NCBI RefSeq assembly: GCF_019400985.1
Contig: NZ_WTFF01000010.1
Coordinates: 1 to 59,074, forward strand
Source: Streptomyces bambusae
GTDB lineage: Bacteria > Actinomycetota > Actinomycetes > Streptomycetales > Streptomycetaceae
Direction: 5' to 3'
Length of the DNA stretch: 59,074 bases
Position numbers and translations under genes: made by a program. The notes under the pieces were generated by a model that ran no database searches, was not told where the DNA came from, and saw only the letters and a program-made list of their open reading frames with translations. This document shows positions 25,727-34,051 of this stretch, in pieces (position 1 is the first letter of the stretch; each line of letters starts with the position of its first letter).

Positions 25727-26224
25727 ATGCGCATACCGAGGCCCGTCATTGCCTTAGCCATCGCCGCTGCTCTCACCGGCTGTACGAGCACTGAAACGCC
25801 CCCGTACGAACCGGGAACGGAATGGGAGCCTGACGACGCCCTGCAAAGGGCACAAGCGGCCTTGAAGGACGCCGACACGCCGACACGCCGCTTCCGATCG
25901 GGCGCCCCGCACGTGGCCTCGGGCGTCAATGAAACGCTGGAGACCAGCGGCAACAAGCCATACCGCTTCGACATCGTGTGCGACAGCGACGACGTACCCA
26001 AAGTGACGCTCCTCCTGACCCGCGGCACGTCGAAAAGACAGTTCGACGTTGCCTGCACAGGTGCCGACGTCCTCCGCGTCAACTTCCCCGCAGGACCGCC
26101 TGTCACCGTGACCGTCGCACCGGCATCAGGCAAGGCCGAGCCCCAGGGGTTGCTCGTCTGGAACCTCAAGGCCCTCGAGCCCGCCAACGTACACGGCTGC
26201 GCTGACGACATCGAGGGCTGCTGA
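25727..26224 (+). CDS. Lipoprotein of unknown function
   Basis: The 165-residue product has a type II signal peptide with the lipobox LTGC (Cys at about 19). The mature domain is beta-rich (KPYRFDIVCDSDDVPKVTLL, FDVACTGADVLRV) with four further cysteines in two likely pairs. It is similar in style to small Streptomyces surface lipoproteins. No partner gene. Confidence 0.75.
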   Translation: MRIPRPVIALAIAAALTGCTSTETPPYEPGTEWEPDDALQRAQAALKDADTPTRRFRSGAPHVASGVNETLETSGNKPYRFDIVCDSDDVPKVTLLLTRGTSKRQFDVACTGADVLRVNFPAGPPVTVTVAPASGKAEPQGLLVWNLKALEPANVHGCADDIEGC

Positions 26225-26377
26225 GGCCGCACCGTAAACGATCTTCCATTCCAAGCGGAACAGAGGCGACAGCCCACGCTTGCAGGCGCGAAGCGGGCCA
26301 GGCTCAAGCCGGCCACCGCCCAGAAGCTCCGCCCCACGAGTCCCCCACAGACCCTCGTCGTCGCTCACTGCCGGGCG

Positions 26378-26416
26378 CGTGCCCCATCCGTGCCCTTCAG
26401 GGCGGTAAACAGCGGT
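26378..26416 (+). repeat. Arm repeat 5 (CGTGCC-type)
   Basis: CGTGCCCCATCCGTGCCCTTCAGGGCGGTAAACAGCGG, nearly identical to arm repeat 3. It lies about 95 bases before att copy 5. The remainder of 26225-26508 shows no gene. Confidence 0.6.
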
Positions 26417-26508
26417 CGTCACGGGCACAAACGGGGCCTCGCGAAAGGCTCGGTGAAGGGAGCGTATCCGCAGGTCAGGAGCCATACAGGCGTTGCGGGA
26501 AGCGGTGA

Positions 26509-26583
26509 TTCCCAAGCTTATGGAGCGGGTTCGATTCCCGTCATCCGCTCTTCTGCGAAGCCCCAGGTCAGCGACCTGGGGCT
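26509..26583 (+). repeat. att core copy 5 (outermost)
   Basis: Positions 26509-26549 repeat the tRNA-Gly 3' half (TTATGGAGCGGG variant), followed by the hairpin AGCCCCAGGTC-AGC-GACCTGGGGCT at 26559-26583. This is the last copy and probably the outer boundary of the accreted region. Confidence 0.85.
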
Positions 26584-26593
26584 CGTTTGTCAT

Positions 26594-27220
26594 CTAGAGC
26601 ACCAGGGCTGCCAAGCCGAGGTGGACGCCACCGGTCAGGCAGGACAGACCGCGGTCGCGGCGGGGGGTGCCGCGGAGTCGGCCGGTGAGTGCGGCGCCGA
26701 CGAGTGCGTAACAGAGGTCCAGGACAAGAGCGATGGCCAGGAAGACCGCACCGAGGAGAAGCATGTGGGTCCGGGTGTCCGCCGGGGTCAGGCCGGTGGG
26801 CAGGAATTGCGGCAGGAAGGCCAGGAAGAAGAGGACGACCTTGGGGTTGAGCAGGTTGACGAGGACCGCGTCGAGATAGAGCCGGAGCAGCCGGCGTCGA
26901 GCGGGACGGCCGGCGGTGTCGGCGGCGTCGACAGCAGAGGACGGCCGGCGGCGCAGCGCTCGTACGCCCAGGTAGGTGAGGTAGCCGGCGCCCGCGTAGC
27001 GCAGGACGGCGAGGGCGGACGGGTGGCCCGCGATGAGCGTCGCCAGTCCGCAGGCGGCGGCGATGACGTGGAGGAGCGTGCCCGTCTCCACACCGAGAGC
27101 CGAGACGATGCCGGCCTGCCGTCCGTCCCGCGCGCTGCACGTGATGATGTAGATCAGGTTGGGTCCGGGTACGGCCACCAGGATCAGGGAGGCGAGGGCG
27201 AAGGCGGCGAGTGAGGTCAT
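26594..27220 (-). CDS. LysE/RhtB-family amino-acid exporter
   Basis: The 208-residue protein has about six membrane helices and the family signature AVPGPNLIYIITCSARDGRQ at the N-terminus, with LNPKVVLFFLAFLPQF in the middle. It exports amino acids or related compounds. Its ATG overlaps the stop of the upstream DUF885 gene (ATGA at 27217-27220), so the two are co-translated. The divergent MocR gene at 28818 probably controls both. Confidence 0.9.
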   Translation of the reverse strand: MTSLAAFALASLILVAVPGPNLIYIITCSARDGRQAGIVSALGVETGTLLHVIAAACGLATLIAGHPSALAVLRYAGAGYLTYLGVRALRRRPSSAVDAADTAGRPARRRLLRLYLDAVLVNLLNPKVVLFFLAFLPQFLPTGLTPADTRTHMLLLGAVFLAIALVLDLCYALVGAALTGRLRGTPRRDRGLSCLTGGVHLGLAALVL

Positions 27221-28764
27221 CCGCGTTCCAGTGCCGTGTGCAGCAGGCCCAGGGGCGGGGCACCGAGGTCGAAGAGGGCTCTGTGGAAACGACGGAGTGA
27301 GAAGTCGCCGCCCCAGCGTGCCCTTGCCTGCTCGCGCAGGTCGAGAACGGCGAACTTGCCCCAGGTGTAGCGGCCGTAGCTGGGTTCGAACAGCCCGCGC
27401 TCGGCCTCGTGCAGGGCTGCGGGCCCGGCCAGCGAGACGTCCTCGGTGAACCGCGCCGCTGCGTCGGACAGGGTCATGGCTCCGGTGTGGAGTCCGATGG
27501 CGCAGGCGAAGCGGGTGACTCTGCGCAGCCCGTCCTGGGCGACCGCGACGGCGACGCGCGGGTCGCCGTCGCGGAAGCCCTGCTCCAGTGCCAGCTCCTC
27601 GCAGTAGTGGGCCCACCCCTCGATGAAGGCGTCGGAGTGGAGCGTGCGGCGGACATCGGTCGCCGCACGGCGCAGCGCCCTGAAGTGGCTGGCGTGCCCG
27701 GGTGCCACCTCGTGGACGGCCATGTTGGGCATCAGGGTCCGGTTGAAGCCGGTCGACAGCCACTGCTTGCTCTCCGCCCTCGTCCAGCCCCTGTCCGGGA
27801 GGGTGACGCGGAAGTCGGCGGCCGCTTCGGCCTCGTGGGGCGCGGACGCGAAGAGGCCGGCCAGCGCCCGGCGCTGGGAGTCGGGCATCGGCCGAACGGC
27901 CACCTCGACGTCGTGATGGGGCACGAGATCACGCTGGGCCGTCCACGCGATCGTCTCGTCGACGAGTGCCGCGAACTCGTCCAGCAGGCTGTCGGCGTCG
28001 GGGTGGTCGGCCTGGAGGGCCCGTACCGTGTCGGCGGGCGCGGCCGCGGGGTCGATACGGCGGAGCGACTCGTCCAGCAGGGCGCGCAGCCGGTCCCGTT
28101 CCGCGTCGACCCGCGCGGACATCGCGGTGAGGTCGAAGGTGCAGGCTTCGGCCGCGCCGAGGAGCCGGGCGAGGGCGGGGCCGCCGAGTGCCGCCGACGG
28201 CGCTCCTTCGGCGGCGGCCAGTTCCAGGTGGGTCATGAGGCGGGCGTGCGCCCGGCCGGCGGCCGTATGGACGGGGCCGCTCCGGGGGTCGAGAAAGGTG
28301 CTCAGGCCACGGGCGAGCGGCAGTGTCGCCTTGGCCAGCGCGGCGGGGACGCGGTCCAGCGCCTCGACCGCCGCGTCCACCGCGTCCGGCCACCGGCGCA
28401 GGTGGGCCGACCGGGCCGCGTCCCGCTCGGCCGCGGGCGCGTACGGGCGGTCGTACCCGGTCAGGTCCAGGTTCTCGATGTGCCACACGGGGTTGCTCCG
28501 GTGCAGTTCGAGCTCGCCGAAGCGGACCCGGAGGGCTTCCTCCGCGGCCGCCGCATGTGCCTCGTCGTGCGGGTCCGGACAGGGCTCGGTACCCGCGGGG
28601 CCGCCGAGGGCGGCGAGGCCGCGTCGTACTCCGTCCGGGGACAGGTCCTGGACGGTTCCGTCGTACTCGTGCCGTCCCGCGCCGTCTCGCGCGGCGGAGA
28701 CAGAGAGGTCGCAGATGGCTGCGAGCCGGGGGTCGAGGGGCGAGAGGCGTGAGGTGGATGTCAT
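27217..28764 (-). CDS. DUF885-family putative metallohydrolase
   Basis: The 515-residue cytoplasmic protein has HEVAPGH (about 350-356) and EGWAHYCEELALEQG some 25 residues later, the HExxxGH/E pattern of DUF885 proteins, thought to be zinc peptidases or carboxypeptidases. The length fits the family. It is translationally coupled to a LysE-type exporter: cleavage of a peptide or amide followed by export of the amino acid is a plausible inferred role. Confidence 0.8.
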   Translation of the reverse strand: MTSTSRLSPLDPRLAAICDLSVSAARDGAGRHEYDGTVQDLSPDGVRRGLAALGGPAGTEPCPDPHDEAHAAAAEEALRVRFGELELHRSNPVWHIENLDLTGYDRPYAPAAERDAARSAHLRRWPDAVDAAVEALDRVPAALAKATLPLARGLSTFLDPRSGPVHTAAGRAHARLMTHLELAAAEGAPSAALGGPALARLLGAAEACTFDLTAMSARVDAERDRLRALLDESLRRIDPAAAPADTVRALQADHPDADSLLDEFAALVDETIAWTAQRDLVPHHDVEVAVRPMPDSQRRALAGLFASAPHEAEAAADFRVTLPDRGWTRAESKQWLSTGFNRTLMPNMAVHEVAPGHASHFRALRRAATDVRRTLHSDAFIEGWAHYCEELALEQGFRDGDPRVAVAVAQDGLRRVTRFACAIGLHTGAMTLSDAAARFTEDVSLAGPAALHEAERGLFEPSYGRYTWGKFAVLDLREQARARWGGDFSLRRFHRALFDLGAPPLGLLHTALERG

Positions 28765-28817
28765 GCCGTTAGCCTCTCGTCACGGCGGCGCGTGCTCCCG
28801 TGCCAATGGAGGGGAAT

Positions 28818-30302
28818 GTGGACCGGAATCGTCAGGCCCCCGGGCTGGACGAGCTGATCGACCTGCTGGGCGACTGGAGTTCAGGCGAGGGGCCGCTGTA
28901 CCGGCGGCTGACCGATGCGGTCGGCCGAGCCGTACGGTCCGGGGACCTGCGGACCGGGGACCGCCTCCCGTCCGAGCGGCGGCTCGCCGACGCCCTCTCG
29001 GTCAGCCGGGCGACGGTCGTGGCCGCGTACGACGCGCTGCGCGGGTCGGGCCTGGCCGAGACCCGTCGGGGCAGCGGCACGCAGGTGTCGGGAGGGGCCG
29101 TGGCACACCGGCTTCCGGTGGACGGGCGGGTACGCGGCGGTCAGGCCACCGCAGTGGTCCAACGGCTGATCACACAGCCGCCGGACCTCATCTCGCTGGG
29201 GCAGGCGGCCGAGGCCGGCGGCCCGGACCTGACCCGAGCACTGCTCGACATGGTCCGCGAGGACCTGCCCGGGCTGATCAGTGATGCGGGCTACCACCCG
29301 GCCGGGCTCCCCGCGCTGCGTGAGGCAATAGCCGCTCACCACACGGTGCACGGGCTGCCGACCGAGCCCGGCCAGGTGGTGGTGACCACCGGTGCCACGC
29401 AGGCCGTCGCCCTGAGTGCCCAGCTGTTCCTCGGGCGCGGGTCCACCGCCCTCGTGGAATCCCCCGGATGGCCGGGCTGCCTGGACGTCCTCAGAGCGGC
29501 CGGCTCCCGGCTGGTCGGCGTCCCCCTCGACTCCGACGGGGTCCGGATCGACCGGCTCGCCGCCGCGCTCGCCGAACACCGGCCCGCGCTGCTCTACCTC
29601 ATGCCGACCTGTCACAACCCCACCGGCGTCCTGATGTCCGCCGGCCGTCGTCGCCGGGTGGCCGAGCTCGCCGCCGAACACGGCGTCATCGTCCTGGAGG
29701 ACAGCGCCCACGCGGCGGGGCTCGCCCCCGGTCAGGCTCCGCCACCGATCGCCGCGAGCCCCGCCGGGGGAACCGTGCTGACGGTGGGTTCGCTGGCCAA
29801 GGCCGTCTGGGGCGGTCTGCGGATCGGCTGGATCCGCGCGCCGCAGGACACGGTGGCACGCCTGGCCCGGCTCAAAGCACTCGACGACCTGGGCAGCCCG
29901 CTCCTCGACCAGGCCCTCGCCGCCCGGCTCCTCCCCACGCTCCCGGCTCTCGCGCCCGAACGGGCCCGCATCCGCCGCGAGCGGCTGGCCACCATCACCC
30001 GGCTGCTTGCCGAGCACCTTCCGGACTGGCGCTGGCAGGCACCCCAGGGTGGCTCCGTTCTGTGGGTCCAGCTGCCCGGGGGCACGGACGCCCGGCTCTA
30101 CGCGCGCGTGGCACTGCGCCACGGCGCGGAGGTCATCCCGGGCGCCACGATGGACGCGACGGGCGCCCACGACGACTACGTCCGCCTGCCCTTTTCCTTC
30201 GCCCCGGAGACCACTGCAGCACTGGTCGACCGCCTCGCGGCGGCCTGGGCCGCGCTGTCCCGGAGCGCCGGCCCCCGCTGCGCCACAACGTGCCAGTGGT
30301 AA
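28818..30302 (+). CDS. MocR-family regulator (GntR HTH plus aminotransferase fold)
   Basis: The 494-residue protein has a GntR-type winged HTH (GDRLPSERRLADALSVSRAT) and a PLP-fold type I aminotransferase domain with the PLP lysine in VGSLAKAVWGGLRIGW. MocR proteins sense PLP or adducts. GTG 28818 fits the GGAGGGG site better than GTG 28800 or ATG 28806. It is divergent from DUF885-LysE with a very short gap. The last residues (GPRCATTCQW) are encoded by a CGTGCC arm-repeat sequence, so the natural C-terminus was probably replaced. Confidence 0.9.
   Translation: MDRNRQAPGLDELIDLLGDWSSGEGPLYRRLTDAVGRAVRSGDLRTGDRLPSERRLADALSVSRATVVAAYDALRGSGLAETRRGSGTQVSGGAVAHRLPVDGRVRGGQATAVVQRLITQPPDLISLGQAAEAGGPDLTRALLDMVREDLPGLISDAGYHPAGLPALREAIAAHHTVHGLPTEPGQVVVTTGATQAVALSAQLFLGRGSTALVESPGWPGCLDVLRAAGSRLVGVPLDSDGVRIDRLAAALAEHRPALLYLMPTCHNPTGVLMSAGRRRRVAELAAEHGVIVLEDSAHAAGLAPGQAPPPIAASPAGGTVLTVGSLAKAVWGGLRIGWIRAPQDTVARLARLKALDDLGSPLLDQALAARLLPTLPALAPERARIRRERLATITRLLAEHLPDWRWQAPQGGSVLWVQLPGGTDARLYARVALRHGAEVIPGATMDATGAHDDYVRLPFSFAPETTAALVDRLAAAWAALSRSAGPRCATTCQW
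30280..30300 (+). repeat. Orphan arm repeat overlapping the MocR 3' end
   Basis: GCGCCACAACGTGCCAGTGG matches the first part of arm repeats 1 and 2 (GTGCCACAACGTGCCAGTAGG). It lies outside the att array, next to an integrase fossil. Confidence 0.5.
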
Positions 30303-30486
30303 CGGCGCATCAGATTGGGCGCCGTCATCATCACTCTCGGCCACCGGACGCCGATCCGCCTCGCGCCGACGCCCGACCCGCAGTCCGTCGACGCGAGCCG
30401 GCCGCGGACAGTGGCGTCGATGTCACCGGCGAGCTTGCGCTGGTGCTCCTTGGTGGAGTGCTGGTGGATCAGGGCGCACGCTCGGA
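30303..30486 (-). pseudogene. C-terminal fossil of a tyrosine recombinase (integrase)
   Basis: The minus strand reads ACALIHQHSTKEHQRKLAGD, IDATVRGRLASTDCG and onward without a stop through the arm repeat. The LIxQHST...R..AG.I pattern is that of the end of Streptomyces site-specific integrases, just after the catalytic Tyr position (Y replaced here by H in the IHQHS context). The catalytic domain is missing. It may be the only trace of the integrase family that built the tRNA-Gly array. Confidence 0.5.
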
Positions 30487-30564
30487 CGCCTGCCGGGAGG
30501 GAAGATCGTGATTGTCCCGGCCCGCCCGGGGACAGGAACCACCGTCGCGATGAGCCCTCGCCGG

Positions 30565-31041
30565 TCAGGCGTGCTCGTCCGATGGCTGCTGGGCCGGCTG
30601 GACCGACCAGCTCGGCGGCTCGTCGTGGCCTGAGTCCTCGTCGCGCTCCGCGTCGGCGGCTGTCGCATGGATCTTGCTCGACGCGTGGTGGACCGGCGCG
30701 TACACGGCGTAGAGCTGCAGGGTCTCGTCACCGATGTTGGTGACGTTGTGCCACGTGCCGGCAGGTACGAAGATCGCCCAGCCGTCCTCGACCTCCCGGT
30801 CGAAGTCGAGTCGATCCTTCGTCCGGCCCATCTGGACGCGGCCCCGGCCTGCGTCGAGTCGTAGGAACTGATCAGTCTCCGGGTGCGCCTCCAAGCCGAT
30901 GTCCTCACCCACCGGGATCGACATGAGGGTCAACTGGAGGTACTTCCCGGACCAGGCGACCGCGCGATAGTGCGTGTTCTCGAGCGTCGCCTTCTCGAGG
31001 TCGAAGCTTTGAGGGTCCGGCCCGACGTCCTTGATGATCAT
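30565..31041 (-). CDS. Cupin-domain protein
   Basis: The 158-residue single-cupin protein has motif 1 EAHPETDQFLRLDAGRGRVQ and motif 2 FVPAGTWHNVTNIG, giving metal ligands His, Glu and His. The C-terminal 35 residues are polar and probably disordered. The start MIIKDVGPDP at 31041 is family-like. Small cupins of this type can be isomerases or regulators; no substrate is evident. Confidence 0.85.
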   Translation of the reverse strand: MIIKDVGPDPQSFDLEKATLENTHYRAVAWSGKYLQLTLMSIPVGEDIGLEAHPETDQFLRLDAGRGRVQMGRTKDRLDFDREVEDGWAIFVPAGTWHNVTNIGDETLQLYAVYAPVHHASSKIHATAADAERDEDSGHDEPPSWSVQPAQQPSDEHA

Positions 31042-31302
31042 GCTTCTCTCCCGGTCACCGAAGGCGGTACGCGGCACCCGGCCGCGACCCCTGCCACATT
31101 CCGCCGTGCGGAATCTTCGGACCAGCACGACTCATGCCGACCTAACGCCAGACCTCGGACCCAGGTCACTCGTCGGGCTCGGTCGGATTCCGCAGCGGTC
31201 GACGCGCTCGGGGCGGGCCGGCGGGCGTGCCGACCGTACATCGCTCAGGGCGCCAACTGCTGTGGCTGGTCGCACAGGTGTGGGGCTGGCGTGGCCGTGG
31301 CC

Positions 31303-31490
31303 GGTTCTGCGATGCTTCGGTCCGACAAGCGACGGCGGAACGAGGAAGCCGGTGAGATTCCGGCACGGTACCGCCACTGTGTAGGGGGAGCGACTCCACC
31401 CATGGCCACCGCCCCGTCCGGGGGTGGGAAGGCCGGAGAAGCTGTGATCCCGAGTCAGGAGACTCACGCCGTCGCACCTCGATGTACGGG
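31303..31490 (+). promoter_or_regulatory. Cobalamin riboswitch
   Basis: The hallmarks of the B12 box are present in order: GATGCTTCGGTCC (31313 region), GAGGAAGCCGGTGAGATTCC (31342-31361), TACCGCCACTGT (31369-31380) and GAGTCAGGAGACTC (31452-31465). It lies upstream of a cobalamin-type ABC transporter operon and should repress it when adenosylcobalamin is plentiful. About 225 bases separate it from the first start codon. Confidence 0.92.
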
Positions 31491-31715
31491 GCGGATTTCC
31501 CCAGGAGAGGCGGTGGCACCCGTGTGCCTGCGTATGTGTGGCGGCAGCTCTGCGCTGCCCTTGGCCCGTCGGGGCCGACCTGCCCGGGCTGACGCACGGG
31601 CCCGTTCCCCCAGGTTCTGACGGCCTTCCCCCCTCAGCGGCTTCCTTCCCGTACGCCGCATCACGCGTACCGGCATGCCGGTACGCACTACCCGCGCACG
31701 TCACCAGGAGTCACC

Positions 31716-32951
31716 TTGTCCGTACGATCCGTCATGCCCGGCCGCCGTCAGGCCGCTGCGGCGGCCCTTCTCACCGTCGCCTTCGCTCTCACCGCGTGCG
31801 GCGGCGGCTCCGGCTCGCCCGTCGACGCCAAGCCCCAGGCCGCCGCGGAAGGCTGCATCAAAGACTTCGACCCGGCCAAGGACTACTTCCCGGTCAAGTC
31901 GACGGTGAAGCACGCCAAGAACTTCACGCTCCGGTACGAGAAGAGCTATCAGGTCCTCACCGTCAACGAGCCGTTCCCCAAGGGGAAGCCCGAGTCGTAC
32001 GTGCTGGTCAAGTGCGGTGCGCCGAAGCCGGAGCTGACCGGTGAACTGGCGTCCGCGCAGCAGGTCACCGTTCCCGTCAAGAGCCTGTACTCCGCCTCCA
32101 CCACCCACCTTCCACTGCTGACCGAGACCGGCACCCTGGACGTCCTGACGGGTGTGGCGAGCACCACCAACATCTCCTCCGCCCAGGTGATCGAGCGCGT
32201 GAAGGCAGGAAAGGTCACCGAGTACGCCAAGGACCGGACCATCGACGCCGAGACGGTCATCGGTGCCAAGCCGGACGTGCTGATGACCCAGGGCACCGAC
32301 GATCCGCAGTACCCGAAGCTGCGCCAGGCCGGCATCGCCGTGGTCGCCAACGCCGAATGGCTGGAGCCGAGCCCGCTCGGCCGCGCCGAGTGGGTCAAGG
32401 CAATGGCCGCGCTCACCGGAGCGGAGAAGCGCGCCGGCGAGGTCTTCGACACCGTCGAGGGCGACTACCGGAAGGTCGCCGAGAAGGGCGCGCAGGCGGT
32501 CGAGGCGGGCAAGCCCGTCGAGGTGCTGCCCGGCACGATGTACCAGGGCACCTGGTACATGCCCGCCGGCGGCAGCTACGCCGCCCAGCTGATCAAGGAC
32601 GCGGGCGGCACCTACCCCTGGGCCGGTGAGGCGGGCACCGGCAACCTCCAGCTGAACTTCGAGGCCGTGTACGCCAAGGCCGGCGAGGCCCCGGTCTGGA
32701 TCGCCGACCAGAAGTGGAAGTCCACTGCCGACGCGGTGAAGGCCGACAGCCGGTACGGGCAGCTGAAGGCCCTCACCGGCGGTGCGGTGTGGACGAACAC
32801 CAAGGCGCTCGGACCCGGCGGCGGCAACGACTACTTCGAGCGCGGTGTGCTGCGCCCGGACCTGGTCCTCGCCGACCTCTTCGCGCTGATCCACCCGGAC
32901 CAGGCGAAGGACCACACCTTCACCTTCTACACGCAGGTTCCCAAGGCATGA
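31716..32951 (+). CDS. btuF: Cobalamin ABC transporter substrate-binding lipoprotein (BtuF-like)
   Basis: The 411-residue protein starts at TTG 31716 with CCAGGAG upstream; an ATG at 31734 is an alternative. A lipobox-like LTACGGG gives lipid attachment. The mature part is a class III metal-chelate binding protein (TTNISSAQVIERVKAGKVTE, KPDVLMTQGTDDPQYPKLRQ) longer than typical BtuF. The riboswitch upstream and FecCD permease downstream support corrinoid import. Its stop overlaps the permease start. Confidence 0.85.
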   Translation: MSVRSVMPGRRQAAAAALLTVAFALTACGGGSGSPVDAKPQAAAEGCIKDFDPAKDYFPVKSTVKHAKNFTLRYEKSYQVLTVNEPFPKGKPESYVLVKCGAPKPELTGELASAQQVTVPVKSLYSASTTHLPLLTETGTLDVLTGVASTTNISSAQVIERVKAGKVTEYAKDRTIDAETVIGAKPDVLMTQGTDDPQYPKLRQAGIAVVANAEWLEPSPLGRAEWVKAMAALTGAEKRAGEVFDTVEGDYRKVAEKGAQAVEAGKPVEVLPGTMYQGTWYMPAGGSYAAQLIKDAGGTYPWAGEAGTGNLQLNFEAVYAKAGEAPVWIADQKWKSTADAVKADSRYGQLKALTGGAVWTNTKALGPGGGNDYFERGVLRPDLVLADLFALIHPDQAKDHTFTFYTQVPKA

Positions 32952-34051
32952 CGACGCACCTGGCAACCGCGCCGTCCCCCGTCCCGGACGCCCCGCGGGC
33001 GGTACGGCCCCGGCGGCGGCGCCTCGCCGTCGTCCTCGCCCTGGCGGCCGGTACCGCCGCGCTGTTCGTCCTCACCGTCGCGACCGGCTCCCACCGGGTG
33101 CCGGTCGCGGAGGTGGCGCGGATCCTGCTCGGCGGCACCGCCGACGACCCGAGATGGACCGTGATCGTCGAGCAGGTCCGGCTGCCGCGCGCGCTGACCG
33201 CCGCAGCCGTCGGCGCCGCCCTCGCCGTGGCCGGCGTACAGATGCAGACCCTGTTCCGCAACGCGCTGGCCGACCCGTTCTCCCTCGGGGTGAGCTCGGG
33301 CGCGAGCATGGGCGTCGCCGCCGTGGTGGTCGGCACCGGCGGGGTGGCCGGCAGCTTCACCGGAAACCTGGCCGGGCTGGGGCGTGTGGGCGTCGTCCTG
33401 GCCGCCTCGCTCGGCGCCGCCGCCGTGCTGGCCCTCGTCCTTCTCCTCTCGCGGTGGGTGCAGTCGGCCGTCACCCTGCTCGTCATCGGCGTCATGATCG
33501 GCTCTGCGGCCACCGCGGTGGTCGGCGTGATGCTCGTCTACGCCCGCCCCGAGCGCGCCCAGCAGTTCGTCATGTGGGGCCTGGGCAGCTTCAGCGCCAC
33601 GACCTGGCCCGACCTCCACGTCATGCTGCCCGTCATCGGCGCGGGCCTGCTGACCGCGCTGCTGACCGCCAAACGCCTCAACGCCCTGCTGCTCGGCGAG
33701 GACTACGCCCGCACCATGGGCCTGAACGTACGGCGCAGCCGCGATCTGGCGCTGCTGGGCACCTCGCTGCTGGCGGGCGCGGCAACCGCGTTCTGCGGCC
33801 CGGTCGCCTTCCTGGGCCTGGCCGTCCCGCACCTGACGCGGGTGGCGCTGGGGACCTCCGACCACCGGGCGCTCATCCCCGCGTCGATGCTCGCCGGGGC
33901 CTTCCTCGCGCTGGCGTGCGCGCTGCTGAGCCAGCCGCCCGGCACGGACTCGGTGCTGCCGCTCAACGCCATCACCTCGCTCTTCGGCGCCCCCGTCGTC
34001 ATCGCGTTCCTGATCCGCAGCCGCCGCGGCGTACAAGGAGTGGCCTCATGA
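32948..34051 (+). CDS. btuC: FecCD-family ABC permease (BtuC-like)
   Basis: The 367-residue protein has about ten membrane helices. Family motifs include RLPRALTAAAVGAALAVAGV, QTLFRNALADPFSLGVSSGA and FLGLAVPHLTRVALG. It should form the homodimeric translocation channel for corrinoids delivered by the upstream lipoprotein. The ATG overlaps the btuF-like stop (ATGA), and the gene overlaps the ATPase gene by four bases. Confidence 0.9.
   Translation: MTTHLATAPSPVPDAPRAVRPRRRRLAVVLALAAGTAALFVLTVATGSHRVPVAEVARILLGGTADDPRWTVIVEQVRLPRALTAAAVGAALAVAGVQMQTLFRNALADPFSLGVSSGASMGVAAVVVGTGGVAGSFTGNLAGLGRVGVVLAASLGAAAVLALVLLLSRWVQSAVTLLVIGVMIGSAATAVVGVMLVYARPERAQQFVMWGLGSFSATTWPDLHVMLPVIGAGLLTALLTAKRLNALLLGEDYARTMGLNVRRSRDLALLGTSLLAGAATAFCGPVAFLGLAVPHLTRVALGTSDHRALIPASMLAGAFLALACALLSQPPGTDSVLPLNAITSLFGAPVVIAFLIRSRRGVQGVAS

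Noticed and set aside
8500-26583. A CRISPR array, suggested by regularly recurring repeats
   Set aside because: Spacings are kilobases, repeats are tRNA fragments plus terminators, and no cas genes are present.
28800-28817. GTG 28800 or ATG 28806 as start of the first MocR gene
   Set aside because: They lie on or before the GGAGGGG ribosome site, which is well spaced for GTG 28818.
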